The notes beneath the pieces were generated by a model. The model had not been told where the DNA came from and did not search any database. It saw only the letters and a program-made list of their open reading frames with translations. From Methanomassiliicoccaceae archaeon (GTDB taxonomy: Archaea; Thermoplasmatota; Thermoplasmata; Methanomassiliicoccales; Methanomethylophilaceae): a stretch of DNA of 64,000 nucleotides. Below are positions 1 through 8,452 of the stretch, piece after piece (position 1 is the first letter of the stretch; every line of letters begins with the position of its first letter). The translations under genes were made by a program, and so were the position numbers. The stretch is taken from NCBI GenBank assembly GCA_034928305.1, contig JAYFOZ010000002.1, positions 124,001-188,000 of the forward strand, given 5' to 3'.

Positions 1-215
1 AAAGGGGTCAGAAGGCGCCGATCCTTGACCAATATGATTTCGTTGCAGGAGCGTTGCTCGTCACGGCGCTGTTCTTTCCCGGCTGGGTTTACGGGACCTA
101 CATAGAGGGATGGAACATACTGGCACTTATATTCTTGATACTGATAATGTTCGGTATACACCGGATAGCCAACATGGTCGGATTCAAAGCCGGCCTGAAA
201 AAAGAACCATGGTGA
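1..215 (+). CDS. carS: CDP-archaeol synthase CarS, C-terminal fragment
   Basis: The open frame runs from the window edge (frame beginning at base 3) to TGA at 213. It contains the motif APILDQYDFVAGAL followed by hydrophobic helices, the typical end of CarS (DUF46), a membrane enzyme that activates digeranylgeranylglycerol phosphate with CTP in archaeal lipid synthesis. The 5' part lies outside the window. The stop overlaps the pyrE start codon (ATGGTGA), which implies translational coupling. The identification rests on a short stretch but the motif is characteristic. Confidence 0.75.
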   Translation, partial: RGQKAPILDQYDFVAGALLVTALFFPGWVYGTYIEGWNILALIFLILIMFGIHRIANMVGFKAGLKKEPW

Positions 216-754
216 CACAAATGGGAGAAATGTCAAAGGCACTGATAGAATGCGGAGCGCTGCAGTTCGGAGACTTCACGCTGGCGTCGGGGGCGAAAAG
301 CACCTACTACATAGATATAAAGAAGGCGAGCACGAACCCCAGGGTCCTGAAGCTCATAGCCAAGCTTATGGCATCGAAGGTATCGGAGCTCGGTTACCGC
401 CCCGACAGGATCGCCGGGGTAGTCCTCGGATCCGTTCCTTTGGCAGCGGCCCTTTCGCTCGAGACGGGTATCCCTTACGTTATGGTTCGGAAAGAGAAGA
501 AGGACCACGGTACCGGGAAGTTGATCGAGGGGGACCTGGAAGTCGGGGACCGCGTGCTGGTCATAGAGGACGTTATAACCACGGCAGGCTCCAGCATCGC
601 CGCCATCGCGACCGTACGCGAAGCTGGAGGAAAGGTCACCGACATAGTTTCCGTCATCGACCGCCAGGGAGGGGGCTCGGAAAATCTCTTCGAGGCTGGC
701 GTTGAACTTCGACCGCTGGTCAGGGCGTCCGAGATTCTGGAGGGCCGTGTTTGA
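209..754 (+). CDS. pyrE: Orotate phosphoribosyltransferase
   Basis: This enzyme transfers the phosphoribosyl group of PRPP to orotate, giving OMP in pyrimidine synthesis. The PRPP-binding motif VLVIEDVITTAGSS and the conserved TYYIDIKKAS segment are clear. I chose the ATG at 209 (181 aa) because it overlaps the carS stop. The frame is open further upstream, but the residues before 209 are the out-of-frame reading of carS. The following gene starts at TTG inside this stop codon, so carS, pyrE and the glycosylase read as one operon. Confidence 0.93.
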   Translation: MVTQMGEMSKALIECGALQFGDFTLASGAKSTYYIDIKKASTNPRVLKLIAKLMASKVSELGYRPDRIAGVVLGSVPLAAALSLETGIPYVMVRKEKKDHGTGKLIEGDLEVGDRVLVIEDVITTAGSSIAAIATVREAGGKVTDIVSVIDRQGGGSENLFEAGVELRPLVRASEILEGRV

Positions 755-1290
755 GGCCGTCGGAGAACTGTGACCTCTGTTCCCTGTGCAAAGGAAGGAC
801 CAACCTTGTCCTGCCCAGCGGGGACCTGTCCTCGGGAATAGCTTTCGTGGGGGAGGCCCCCGGCGAATCAGAGGACCTGCAGGGTAAGCCATTCGTAGGC
901 AGGTCGGGCAAGATACTCGACAAGATCATGGCGGAGGAAGGCCTCGATCGGTCTAAGGTAATGATCACCAACACTGTGAAATGCCGCCCACCGAATAACC
1001 GCGACCCCACGAAGGAGGAGATGGCCGCATGCAGGAAGTTCCTCGACAGCGAGCTTTCATCATGCAGACTGGTGATCGGCCTAGGCAAATCTGCCTGCAG
1101 GGACCTCCTAGGATACGAAGGAAAGATGGGCGATATAGTCAACAAGAAGATTTTCATAACGGTCGACGGAAAAGAGATCGCGTTCATACCCACCTACCAT
1201 CCGGCCGCATGCATCTACAACAAAGAGGCCCGGGTGGGCCTCAGGGAGACCATCAGGACAGCGAGGGGAGAGCTTGAAGCTGGGAACTGA
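751..1290 (+). CDS. Uracil-DNA glycosylase, family 4 (Fe-S)
   Basis: A base-excision repair enzyme that removes uracil from deaminated DNA. The protein is 179 aa. The N-terminal cysteine pair in CDLCSLCKGR and downstream cysteines near CRPPNNR fit the [4Fe-4S] cluster of family 4 UDGs. The motif GEAPGESEDLQGKPFVG binds uracil and the water, and HPAAC is the DNA-intercalation motif. The start is TTG at 751, overlapping the pyrE stop (TTGA). The 3' end overlaps the HAD gene by 17 bases. Confidence 0.9.
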   Translation: MRPSENCDLCSLCKGRTNLVLPSGDLSSGIAFVGEAPGESEDLQGKPFVGRSGKILDKIMAEEGLDRSKVMITNTVKCRPPNNRDPTKEEMAACRKFLDSELSSCRLVIGLGKSACRDLLGYEGKMGDIVNKKIFITVDGKEIAFIPTYHPAACIYNKEARVGLRETIRTARGELEAGN

Positions 1291-2080
1291 CGTCGCCGGG
1301 GTACTTCTGGACATGGACGGCACCGTTTACCGGGGAGATGAGCCCATAGAAGGCGCCTCCCTTTTCATTTCGAGGCTGAAGGAAGCAGGCGTACCGTACG
1401 CGTTCATAACGAACAATTCCTCCCATACTCGCGACTTCTACTACCGGAGGCTCAGTAATATGGGATTTCCCGTTTCCGAGGCCGAGATAATCACATCTGC
1501 GACCGCCACGGCCAGGTTTCTGCAAAAGTTCCGACCCGGTGCGCGCGTTTTCCTCATGGCGTCACCGGACGTCAGGGAAGAGATCGTTTCATACGGCATC
1601 AACGTAACCGACGATAGGCCGGATACAGTGTTGCTAACGTTCGACCGCACCATATGCTATGACAGGATAAACGAGGCGTACCATCTGATATCCGCAGGCG
1701 CGGAGCTCGTGGCCACACATCCGGACGACCTATGCCCTACGGAAGACTCGTACGATGTGGACATAGGTCCGTTCATCAGGCTGTTCGAGTCGCTCACGGG
1801 AAAAAAGGCAACGGTGATAGGTAAACCGAACAGTCTGATGCTCGAGATGGCGGCCAGTGTAATGAACGTAGATCCCTCCGATACTATGATGATCGGGGAC
1901 CGTCTTTACACAGACATCAGGATGGCCAACGATGCGGGGATCCGTTCAGTCCTGGTACTAACAGGTGAGACTTCAGAGAGCGATCTGGTAACTTCTGCGG
2001 TGAGGCCCGATTATGTGGTCCAGTCCGTTGCAAAAATCGATATTTTGCCCAGGCGAGGGACATTAAAGATGTGCCAGTGA
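1274..2080 (+). CDS. HAD-IIA family sugar phosphatase (NagD-like)
   Basis: A 268-aa HAD hydrolase. Motif I is DMDGTVYRG with the nucleophilic and acid/base Asp, motif II is ITNNSS, motif III the Lys in GKPNSLML, and motif IV is MIGDRLYTDI. The long cap between motifs II and III places it in subclass IIA with NagD, AraL and phosphoglycolate phosphatases. The substrate cannot be read from sequence. It starts at TTG inside the uracil glycosylase gene, so it is probably co-transcribed. Confidence 0.85.
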   Translation: MKLGTDVAGVLLDMDGTVYRGDEPIEGASLFISRLKEAGVPYAFITNNSSHTRDFYYRRLSNMGFPVSEAEIITSATATARFLQKFRPGARVFLMASPDVREEIVSYGINVTDDRPDTVLLTFDRTICYDRINEAYHLISAGAELVATHPDDLCPTEDSYDVDIGPFIRLFESLTGKKATVIGKPNSLMLEMAASVMNVDPSDTMMIGDRLYTDIRMANDAGIRSVLVLTGETSESDLVTSAVRPDYVVQSVAKIDILPRRGTLKMCQ

Positions 2081-2087
2081 TAATTGT

Positions 2088-2097
2088 ATTTAAATAT
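2088..2097 (+). promoter_or_regulatory. Probable TATA box for smc operon
   Basis: The AT-rich ATTTAAATAT lies just after the HAD gene and about 95 bases before the smc start. It is the best archaeal TATA match in this gap. A transcript starting about 25 bases downstream would carry a leader of roughly 70 bases that includes a 13-codon open frame. Confidence 0.45.
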
Positions 2098-2147
2098 TAT
2101 CTATGACATTTAATAATCGTTCGTACTCGAACAAATGGGGATGCACA

Positions 2148-2189
2148 ATGAGCACGTACAGCGCTCGCGTTGCCCGCCTAGGGGTGTAA
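2148..2189 (+). other. Possible 13-codon leader peptide upstream of smc
   Basis: ATG at 2148, preceded by GGGGATG, opens a frame of 13 codons that ends in TAA one base before the smc GTG. Its end overlaps the purine-rich GGGGTG that would serve as the smc ribosome-binding site. The arrangement could couple smc translation to the short frame, but this is inference from position only. Confidence 0.3.
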
Positions 2190-2190
2190 C

Positions 2191-5100
2191 GTGTACTTAA
2201 AGCAAGTGGAAATGGAGAATTTCAAATCGTTCGGCGGCAAGCTGATCGTACCTTTCATGGAAGGGTATACGGCGGTCACGGGACCTAACGGGTCCGGGAA
2301 GTCAAACATCACGGACGCTATATTGTTCGTGCTCGGGCCCAAGAGCTCGAAGGCTGTCAGGGCCGGAAGGCTGACGGACCTCATTTTTGACGGCGGCAAG
2401 ACGAAGAACAAGGCCAGCTTCATGACCGTCTCGCTTGTGTTCGACAACGCCGACCGCATGATGCCCTGGGACGACGACATCGTCCGCCTGACCAGGATGG
2501 TCAGGTTCAACGATGCCAAGACCGATTATTACTCCTATTTCTACGTCAACGACCGCAAGTCCACAATGTCAGAGTTCGAAGACCTTCTCACCAAGGCGAG
2601 GATCAGCGCCGACGGTTACAACATGGTCCAACAGGGAGATGTCACAAGGATAGTCCAGATGGGCACCGTAGAGAGGAGGCGGATCCTGGACGGCATCTCG
2701 GGCATAGCAAGCTTCGACCAGGATATCGAGAGCGCCGCCGGGGAAAGGGCAGAGGCGGAGACGAATCTGGACCGCATAAACATAGTGCTCGAGGAGCTGG
2801 AGAACCAGATAAGGCAGCTGGAGAAGGACCGCGAGGATGCCAGGAAGTATCTGGAGGCCCAGTCGCGTTTGGAAATGTCCAAGGCCCAGCTTACACACAG
2901 ACAGATGCAGATCGAGGAGTCCAAGCGCGAAGGATTCCAGAATCAGATAGGCCAGATATCCGAAGAGATAGCAAAGCTCAGGGAAAGGAAGGGGCAGATC
3001 AGGTCTGAATACTCCGAGAACGAAAAGGCCATCGTAAAAAAGGACGAAGAGATAAGTGCCAAGGTAGGGCCCGAGTACAAGGAGCTCAAGGACAGGATCG
3101 AATCCGTCAAGATCAAGATCGCAACACAGAGGGACCGCATCGAATCCACCAAGGAGGACATCGCGGGGCAGGTCGGTTACCGCGAGTCGATCGAGGAGTC
3201 AATCTCCGAGAACGAGAATTCCTCCAAGGACCTGAACAATTCACTCAATGATGTTAAAATCGCCATAGACAAGGCTCAGGGGGAGCTCCATCTCGCCAAG
3301 GACGAGGACGAGAAGATCCGCAAGCAGATGGCCGAGCACGGCGGAGAGCACACTGAACTTCAGAACAAGCTCACAGTGCTCGAAGAGAAGATCGACGCCA
3401 AAGGCATCGAGGAGCACGAAGCGCAGGTAAACGCGGCGAAGGCCGAGAGCCTGGCCGAAGAAGGCGCGCGCGCACTTGCTACAATGGACGAAAGGATCCA
3501 GTCGGCCTCCTTCGACATAAAGGATGCGGAATGGAACCTCCAGCAGGTCAAACAGGATAACGGAGGCTCTTCGGCGGAGGATTTCTCCAGGAAGATCCTC
3601 GACTCCAAGAGGAAAGAGGCAGAGCTGGAGAGGCAGGAGTACGAGCTCAATGATGCAATACGCAGGCTGGATTCCGAATACGGCCGCCTCGCCGCCGAGA
3701 AGAAAGTGTCCGAGAGCATGAACCGCGGCAGCACCGCGGTATCTGCTATACTGGCCCTCAGGGACAAGCGCAAGATGGCCGGCATCCACGGGACCGTGCA
3801 GGAACTGGCAACCGTGGACCCGCAGTACGAGACCGCAGTTTCGATAGCCGCCGGCGGGAAGATGACCGCGATAGTCGTCGACGATGACGATGTTGCCGCA
3901 GAGGCAATAAACTTCCTGAAGAGCAACAAGCTCGGCCGCGTGACGTTCCTTCCCCTGACCAAGATGATCGGAGGGAAGCCGAGGGCGAAGGCGATAATGG
4001 CCGTAAAGTCCTCGGAAGGATACGCCATAGATCTGATAAAATTCGATCCCAGATACCAGGACGTTTTCTGGTATATCATGGGAGATACCCTTGTGATGAG
4101 GGATCTGAACTCGGCCCGCGCCTTGATGGGCGGGATAAGGATGGTCACCATGCAGGGCGAGCTGATAGAAGCTTCCGGTGCGATGGTGGGAGGAACCCTA
4201 AGACAGGACGCGGTAATGAAGTTCGGCGCTTCGTCCGAGTCCGACCTTGAAGAGGTCGGAAAGAAGCTCGGGGAGGCGAACGACGCCCTGGAAGCCCTCA
4301 AGGCGCAGCTCAGGTCCATCCGCGACGAGATACGCAGGATCGACGACGAGATGAGGAAGGCCAACGCCCAGGGTGTGGACGCCCAGTCAAAGATCGGCGG
4401 CCTGAAGGCGCAGATATCGGAGCTGAACAAGACCAAAAAGACCCTCTCCGAAGAGTTCGAGGAGAAGAAATCACAGTGCGCCAGGTGGGACTCCGAGCTG
4501 CGGGCCGCGAAGGCAAAGCTGTCCAAAGCGTCCGCGGAACTGGAGTTGCTGAGAGGCGAGAGGACCAAGATCAGGGAACGTATCAAAGAGATCGCGCCTG
4601 CCGAGCTCCAGGAGCACATTCAGAACGTCAGGGACCGTATATACGCCCTGAACGGAGAGCTTTCCGGCCACAGGGATCAGAAGAACGCCATGGAGGCCGA
4701 GATAACGGGACTCGGCAAGCAGACGGAATCACTTAGGAAGCAGCTCGAAGCATTAAACGTGAAGATCGGCGAGAACGAAGAGTACGTGGCAGCGTACGAA
4801 GGCTCTCTTAAGGAATCGCAGATCGAGATAGAGGCCCTCAGAGGCATCGAATCCAGGATGGAGAAGGGCATCGAGGGCCTGAGGAACCAGAGGGATGCCC
4901 TGATGGGTAACAGGTACCGTCTCGACGGCGAGAGCGGCAGCGTTCAGGAGAAGATAGAGGTCAAGGAAGGTACGGTCTCGTCCATGAGAGCGTCGATAAT
5001 AGGGATCGACGAGAACATCGCGAGGCTCAGAGAGGAGATAGCCCAGATCGATCTCGAGGTCGAGATGCCGGTGCCCTCGGAAGAGGAGATAAGGCGCACG

Positions 5101-5781
5101 ATAAAATCCTGCGAATCGATGATATCCAGGATCGGGAACGTCAACCTTCGTGCAATAGAAGATTACGACGAGAAGAAGAAGAGGTTCGACGGTCTGAACG
5201 AAGAGGTCGGGCGTCTGAAAAAGCAGATCAAGGAGCTCACAGACCTTACGGAATCCCTGACAGGACAGAAGAAGGGCCTGTTCATGACGGCCTACGAGGC
5301 GGTGGGCAGAAACTTCAGGGAGATATACGCCAAGCTGTCGGGGGGCGGAGAGGCGTTCATGGGCCTGGAAGTGGATGAAGATCCGTTCCTCGGGGGGCTG
5401 TCGATCAACGCCAAGCCTAAGAACGGCAAGCTTCTGAGGCTGGAGTCGCTTTCCGGAGGAGAGAAATCGCTCACGGCCCTTGCATTCATTTTCGCCATAC
5501 AGGAGTACCAGCCGTCGCCTTTCTATGTGCTCGATGAGGTGGACATGTTCCTGGACGCAGTGAACGCGGAGATGGTCGCAGGGATGGTAAGGGAGAGCTC
5601 CTCGAAAGCTCAGTTCATACAGGTTTCGCTGAGGAAGGTCACGCTGGCGATGGCCGATCATCTGATAGGCGTCACAAGGCCGCCGTCGGGCATAAGCAGG
5701 ATAATAATCCAGCCCGATTTCGCGGAGGTATCGAAGTACGAAGAGGATGCCGTAAAGGCACAGGAACGAACGGGGGAATAA
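2191..5781 (+). CDS. smc: Chromosome segregation protein SMC
   Basis: A 1196-aa condensin subunit that folds and segregates DNA. Walker A is GPNGSGKSN at residues 31-39. Two long coiled coils flank a hinge around residues 510-670 with the glycine-rich motif GGTLRQ. The ABC signature LSGGEKS is at about 1087, and Walker B with the D-loop is FYVLDEVDMFLD at about 1111. The start is GTG at 2191, after GGGGTG. It is followed after two bases by scpA and then scpB, so the whole kleisin complex is encoded together. Confidence 0.97.
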   Translation: MYLKQVEMENFKSFGGKLIVPFMEGYTAVTGPNGSGKSNITDAILFVLGPKSSKAVRAGRLTDLIFDGGKTKNKASFMTVSLVFDNADRMMPWDDDIVRLTRMVRFNDAKTDYYSYFYVNDRKSTMSEFEDLLTKARISADGYNMVQQGDVTRIVQMGTVERRRILDGISGIASFDQDIESAAGERAEAETNLDRINIVLEELENQIRQLEKDREDARKYLEAQSRLEMSKAQLTHRQMQIEESKREGFQNQIGQISEEIAKLRERKGQIRSEYSENEKAIVKKDEEISAKVGPEYKELKDRIESVKIKIATQRDRIESTKEDIAGQVGYRESIEESISENENSSKDLNNSLNDVKIAIDKAQGELHLAKDEDEKIRKQMAEHGGEHTELQNKLTVLEEKIDAKGIEEHEAQVNAAKAESLAEEGARALATMDERIQSASFDIKDAEWNLQQVKQDNGGSSAEDFSRKILDSKRKEAELERQEYELNDAIRRLDSEYGRLAAEKKVSESMNRGSTAVSAILALRDKRKMAGIHGTVQELATVDPQYETAVSIAAGGKMTAIVVDDDDVAAEAINFLKSNKLGRVTFLPLTKMIGGKPRAKAIMAVKSSEGYAIDLIKFDPRYQDVFWYIMGDTLVMRDLNSARALMGGIRMVTMQGELIEASGAMVGGTLRQDAVMKFGASSESDLEEVGKKLGEANDALEALKAQLRSIRDEIRRIDDEMRKANAQGVDAQSKIGGLKAQISELNKTKKTLSEEFEEKKSQCARWDSELRAAKAKLSKASAELELLRGERTKIRERIKEIAPAELQEHIQNVRDRIYALNGELSGHRDQKNAMEAEITGLGKQTESLRKQLEALNVKIGENEEYVAAYEGSLKESQIEIEALRGIESRMEKGIEGLRNQRDALMGNRYRLDGESGSVQEKIEVKEGTVSSMRASIIGIDENIARLREEIAQIDLEVEMPVPSEEEIRRTIKSCESMISRIGNVNLRAIEDYDEKKKRFDGLNEEVGRLKKQIKELTDLTESLTGQKKGLFMTAYEAVGRNFREIYAKLSGGGEAFMGLEVDEDPFLGGLSINAKPKNGKLLRLESLSGGEKSLTALAFIFAIQEYQPSPFYVLDEVDMFLDAVNAEMVAGMVRESSSKAQFIQVSLRKVTLAMADHLIGVTRPPSGISRIIIQPDFAEVSKYEEDAVKAQERTGE

Positions 5782-5783
5782 AA

Positions 5784-6644
5784 GTGGATGGGAACACGCA
5801 GTACGAGGAAATGGAGCAGCATCTGCTGTTCCACAAGGCGCTAACGGAAAGCGCCGAAAATGCAGAGAGGATAAACGGCTACATGAGCATTCTTTCCAAA
5901 GCCGATGGCGGCGAGAAGCTCGGGGACCCGGTAGACGAGTCCATACGGTCGGTCTTCAGCCTCGTGATCGAGAACGGCATCGATCCCTGGGAGATCGATC
6001 TTTCTGAGTTTGTCAGGCTGTATTCGGCGAAGGTCGCCGAGAACAGGTTCGACATGATCGTGGCCGGAAAGCTGATGCTCATGGCATGGAAGGTCCTGAG
6101 AATGCAGTCGGACGCCACCCGCGGCAGGTCCGAAGAGCCACGGGAGCCGGAGCTCGAGATACCCGAAGACTTCTTCTACGACGACGAAGGGATGTTCGTC
6201 CCGCAGGTCTCGTTCAAGGAGGCGTTCGCAAGGGAGCCCACCCGTCAGGTAACGATGTACGAGCTCATCGACGCTTTCGAGGAGGCAAGGGAAGAGATAG
6301 CGATCCAGCAGGAGAGGGACCGCGTCAGAGAGGCTATCAAGGATAAGCAGCCAAGAAAGTTCGAGAACAAGGCCCACGAAGAGGACGACGAAAAGGATGT
6401 CGAGGCGGTCTGGAAGAGCATCGAGAAGCTCGGTACCGGCGAGATATGCATCAACGATCTGTACAAGAGGGACATAATGCACAACCTGAAGGTGTTCTGT
6501 TCGGTGCTCCACCTCGTCAGAGAGGGGAAGTTGGGGGTCAGGCAGTCCGAGCTTCCGCTGGGCGATATTTTTGTAGAGATGCTGATCGATGGCATTTCGG
6601 AGAATGACGCCACCGGGCGCATGACGGCCGAGGCGGTGAACTGA
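5784..6644 (+). CDS. scpA: Segregation and condensation protein A (kleisin)
   Basis: A 286-aa kleisin that bridges the SMC heads. The N-terminal segment DPWEIDLSEFVRLY and the following helices are typical of ScpA, which also has an acidic middle and a C-terminal winged helix (EICINDLYKRDIMHNLKVFC). GTG start, two bases after the smc stop. The context of smc in front and scpB behind leaves little doubt. Confidence 0.93.
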   Translation: MDGNTQYEEMEQHLLFHKALTESAENAERINGYMSILSKADGGEKLGDPVDESIRSVFSLVIENGIDPWEIDLSEFVRLYSAKVAENRFDMIVAGKLMLMAWKVLRMQSDATRGRSEEPREPELEIPEDFFYDDEGMFVPQVSFKEAFAREPTRQVTMYELIDAFEEAREEIAIQQERDRVREAIKDKQPRKFENKAHEEDDEKDVEAVWKSIEKLGTGEICINDLYKRDIMHNLKVFCSVLHLVREGKLGVRQSELPLGDIFVEMLIDGISENDATGRMTAEAVN

Positions 6645-6645
6645 G

Positions 6646-7179
6646 TTGGATGTCAAAGGCGCTGTGGAGGCGGCACTGTTCTCCAGCGCGGGCAATCTTA
6701 AGATCGCCGATATGGCCGCAAAGACCGGGATCCCGGAGGAAGATGTGCGGTACGCCGTGATGGACCTCAGGAGGGAATACGATTCGCGCAACTCGGCGAT
6801 CACGATAGCCAAGTTCGGTTCCGAATACCGCATGATGCTCCGTTCGGAGTTCGCCGATTTCACGGGAGAGTTCTCCAAGGCCGATATGAGCGGCGGAACG
6901 ATGAGGACCCTGAGCACCATTGCCTACAATCAACCGGTGCTTCAGTCCGAGCTGTTCAAGGTGCTTGGGTCGCGCACATACGAGGACGTGAAGGATCTGA
7001 TGGAACGCGATTTCGTCAGCGGCAGGAAGAAGGGCCAGACCCTCGAGCTGACAACCACGAAACGGTTCAAGGAGTATTTCGGGATAACCGGTTCCGGAAA
7101 GGACGCCATAAAGACGTGGATAGACGGACAGGCCAGGAACTCACCTAAGGTCCAGGCCCTCCCGGAAGAAGAGGAATGA
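6646..7179 (+). CDS. scpB: Segregation and condensation protein B
   Basis: A 177-aa protein of two winged-helix domains, with the ScpB pattern EAALFSSAGNLKIADMA at the start and LSTIAYNQPVLQSEL in the second domain. It pairs with ScpA to form the non-SMC part of the condensin complex. TTG start directly after the scpA stop (TGAGTTGG). It ends the smc operon. Confidence 0.92.
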   Translation: MDVKGAVEAALFSSAGNLKIADMAAKTGIPEEDVRYAVMDLRREYDSRNSAITIAKFGSEYRMMLRSEFADFTGEFSKADMSGGTMRTLSTIAYNQPVLQSELFKVLGSRTYEDVKDLMERDFVSGRKKGQTLELTTTKRFKEYFGITGSGKDAIKTWIDGQARNSPKVQALPEEEE

Positions 7180-7383
7180 TCCCATCTCCTATCTCTTCCT
7201 GCAGGGCCAACGTTAAATAATATCATCGGTCCAAGGTCGGCCTTCTGGCCCGGTAAGCGTTTTGATAGCCCGCGGTCCGGGACAACAGCGAAGGACGAGG
7301 CCCGAAAGGCCGGCCGTATTATTCCCGGTATGGGTCCTTATTTTACACTGGACGGACGCAATGGCCGGACGGTCGGCGAATAG

Positions 7384-7391
7384 ATTTAAAT
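7384..7391 (+). promoter_or_regulatory. TATA box for the Sm-like protein gene
   Basis: ATTTAAAT lies 31 bases before the ATG at 7422, so the leader would be only about 10 bases. The spacer between 7180 and 7383 is GC-rich and shows no gene. Confidence 0.6.
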
Positions 7392-7421
7392 CGAACGAAT
7401 GTGTAGCACGCAGGGATTACA

Positions 7422-7640
7422 ATGGTATTGCCACTAGCCCTACTCGAAAAGTCCGTAGAAAAGAAAGTAGTTCTTCAGCTCAAAGACGGAAAGATCATAG
7501 AGGGGAAACTGACCTCTTTCGATGAGTACATGAACATGGTGCTCGACGAGGTCTCTGTCAAGGATCCCGCAGGGGAAGAAAGGCGCATGAACAGCATAAT
7601 CCTCCGCGGCAGCAACGTCGTCAGCATCTCGCTGGTGTGA
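7422..7640 (+). CDS. Sm-like archaeal RNA-binding protein (LSm)
   Basis: A 72-aa single-domain Sm fold protein. Sm1 is visible as VVLQLKDGKIIEGKLTSFDEYMN and Sm2 as IILRGSNVVSISL. The family forms heptameric rings that bind U-rich RNA and act in RNA processing. It appears monocistronic, with its own TATA box and a very short leader. Confidence 0.92.
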   Translation: MVLPLALLEKSVEKKVVLQLKDGKIIEGKLTSFDEYMNMVLDEVSVKDPAGEERRMNSIILRGSNVVSISLV

Positions 7641-7771
7641 TGTTCTCTTCAGAGGGCTTATTATAATACACAGCGGGCAATACTGTTTTGCAGGTCTAAG
7701 GGCCATCTGTTCGGCCCCGTGCGACGACCGTCCGTTCGCGGGACCGTGTGAGGCAAGGGAGGCAGCATATC

Positions 7772-8452
7772 ATGAGCAATTCGAAAGATCTTCTCGATTG
7801 GTTCGGAAATAAAAAGTCAGGCTCCGTCGAGAACGGGGCGAGGGACCACGCATTGGCCGTAATGGACGCGGTCATCGAATTGAAGATGGCCATAAGTGCC
7901 ATGGGTGAAGAGAACGGAGCCGAGGCCATGAAGTGCGTCGACCGTCTGGTCACGAGCGAGCGCGATGCGGACCGCATCGAAGACAGACTGTCCACAGAGG
8001 TCATCCGTTCAGGCCTGAGCGCCCAGGACAGAGAGAATCTTCTGCAGTTCGTCAGAACATTGGACCACGTGGCGAACTGGTCAAAAGAATCATCGATCCA
8101 CCTACAGGTCGCAAAGGAAACCAAAGCATACATTCCCGAGGACATCTGGTTATTCCTGTTCAGGACCGCCTCCGAAATGGAGAACGAGCTGAAGATGCTC
8201 ATCGGAGTCATGGACGCGTTCCACTCGCACGACAACGAGGAGGCCGTAAGAGGCATAGAGTCCGTGAAGGACCAGGAGCGCGTAATAGACGAGATGAACT
8301 TCGAAGGCATCAAGAGGATACACCTTTCAGATATGGACGTCAGAGGGATCATCCTATCAAGGGACATGTTGCACGGCATCGAGGAGGCCTCTGATACCGT
8401 CAAGGCATGTGCCGACATGATATCGATATTCATAGCCGCAAGGAGGAATTAA
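7772..8452 (+). CDS. DUF47/PhoU-like regulator
   Basis: An all-helical protein of 226 aa. It has the repeated PhoU-like pattern of acidic residues (ERDADRIED, KDQERVIDEMN) that bind metals in the DUF47 family, often linked with PiT phosphate transporters. No transporter lies next to it here. The ATG at 7772 is chosen over an upstream GTG because GGGAGG stands nine bases before it. The stop abuts the glmM start. Confidence 0.8.
   Translation: MSNSKDLLDWFGNKKSGSVENGARDHALAVMDAVIELKMAISAMGEENGAEAMKCVDRLVTSERDADRIEDRLSTEVIRSGLSAQDRENLLQFVRTLDHVANWSKESSIHLQVAKETKAYIPEDIWLFLFRTASEMENELKMLIGVMDAFHSHDNEEAVRGIESVKDQERVIDEMNFEGIKRIHLSDMDVRGIILSRDMLHGIEEASDTVKACADMISIFIAARRN

Noticed and set aside
3360-4619. 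Long antisense open frame inside smc (minus strand)
   Set aside because: It is Ser/Ala-rich with no motif and lies wholly opposite the SMC coiled coil. It is a by-product of GC-rich codon use in smc.
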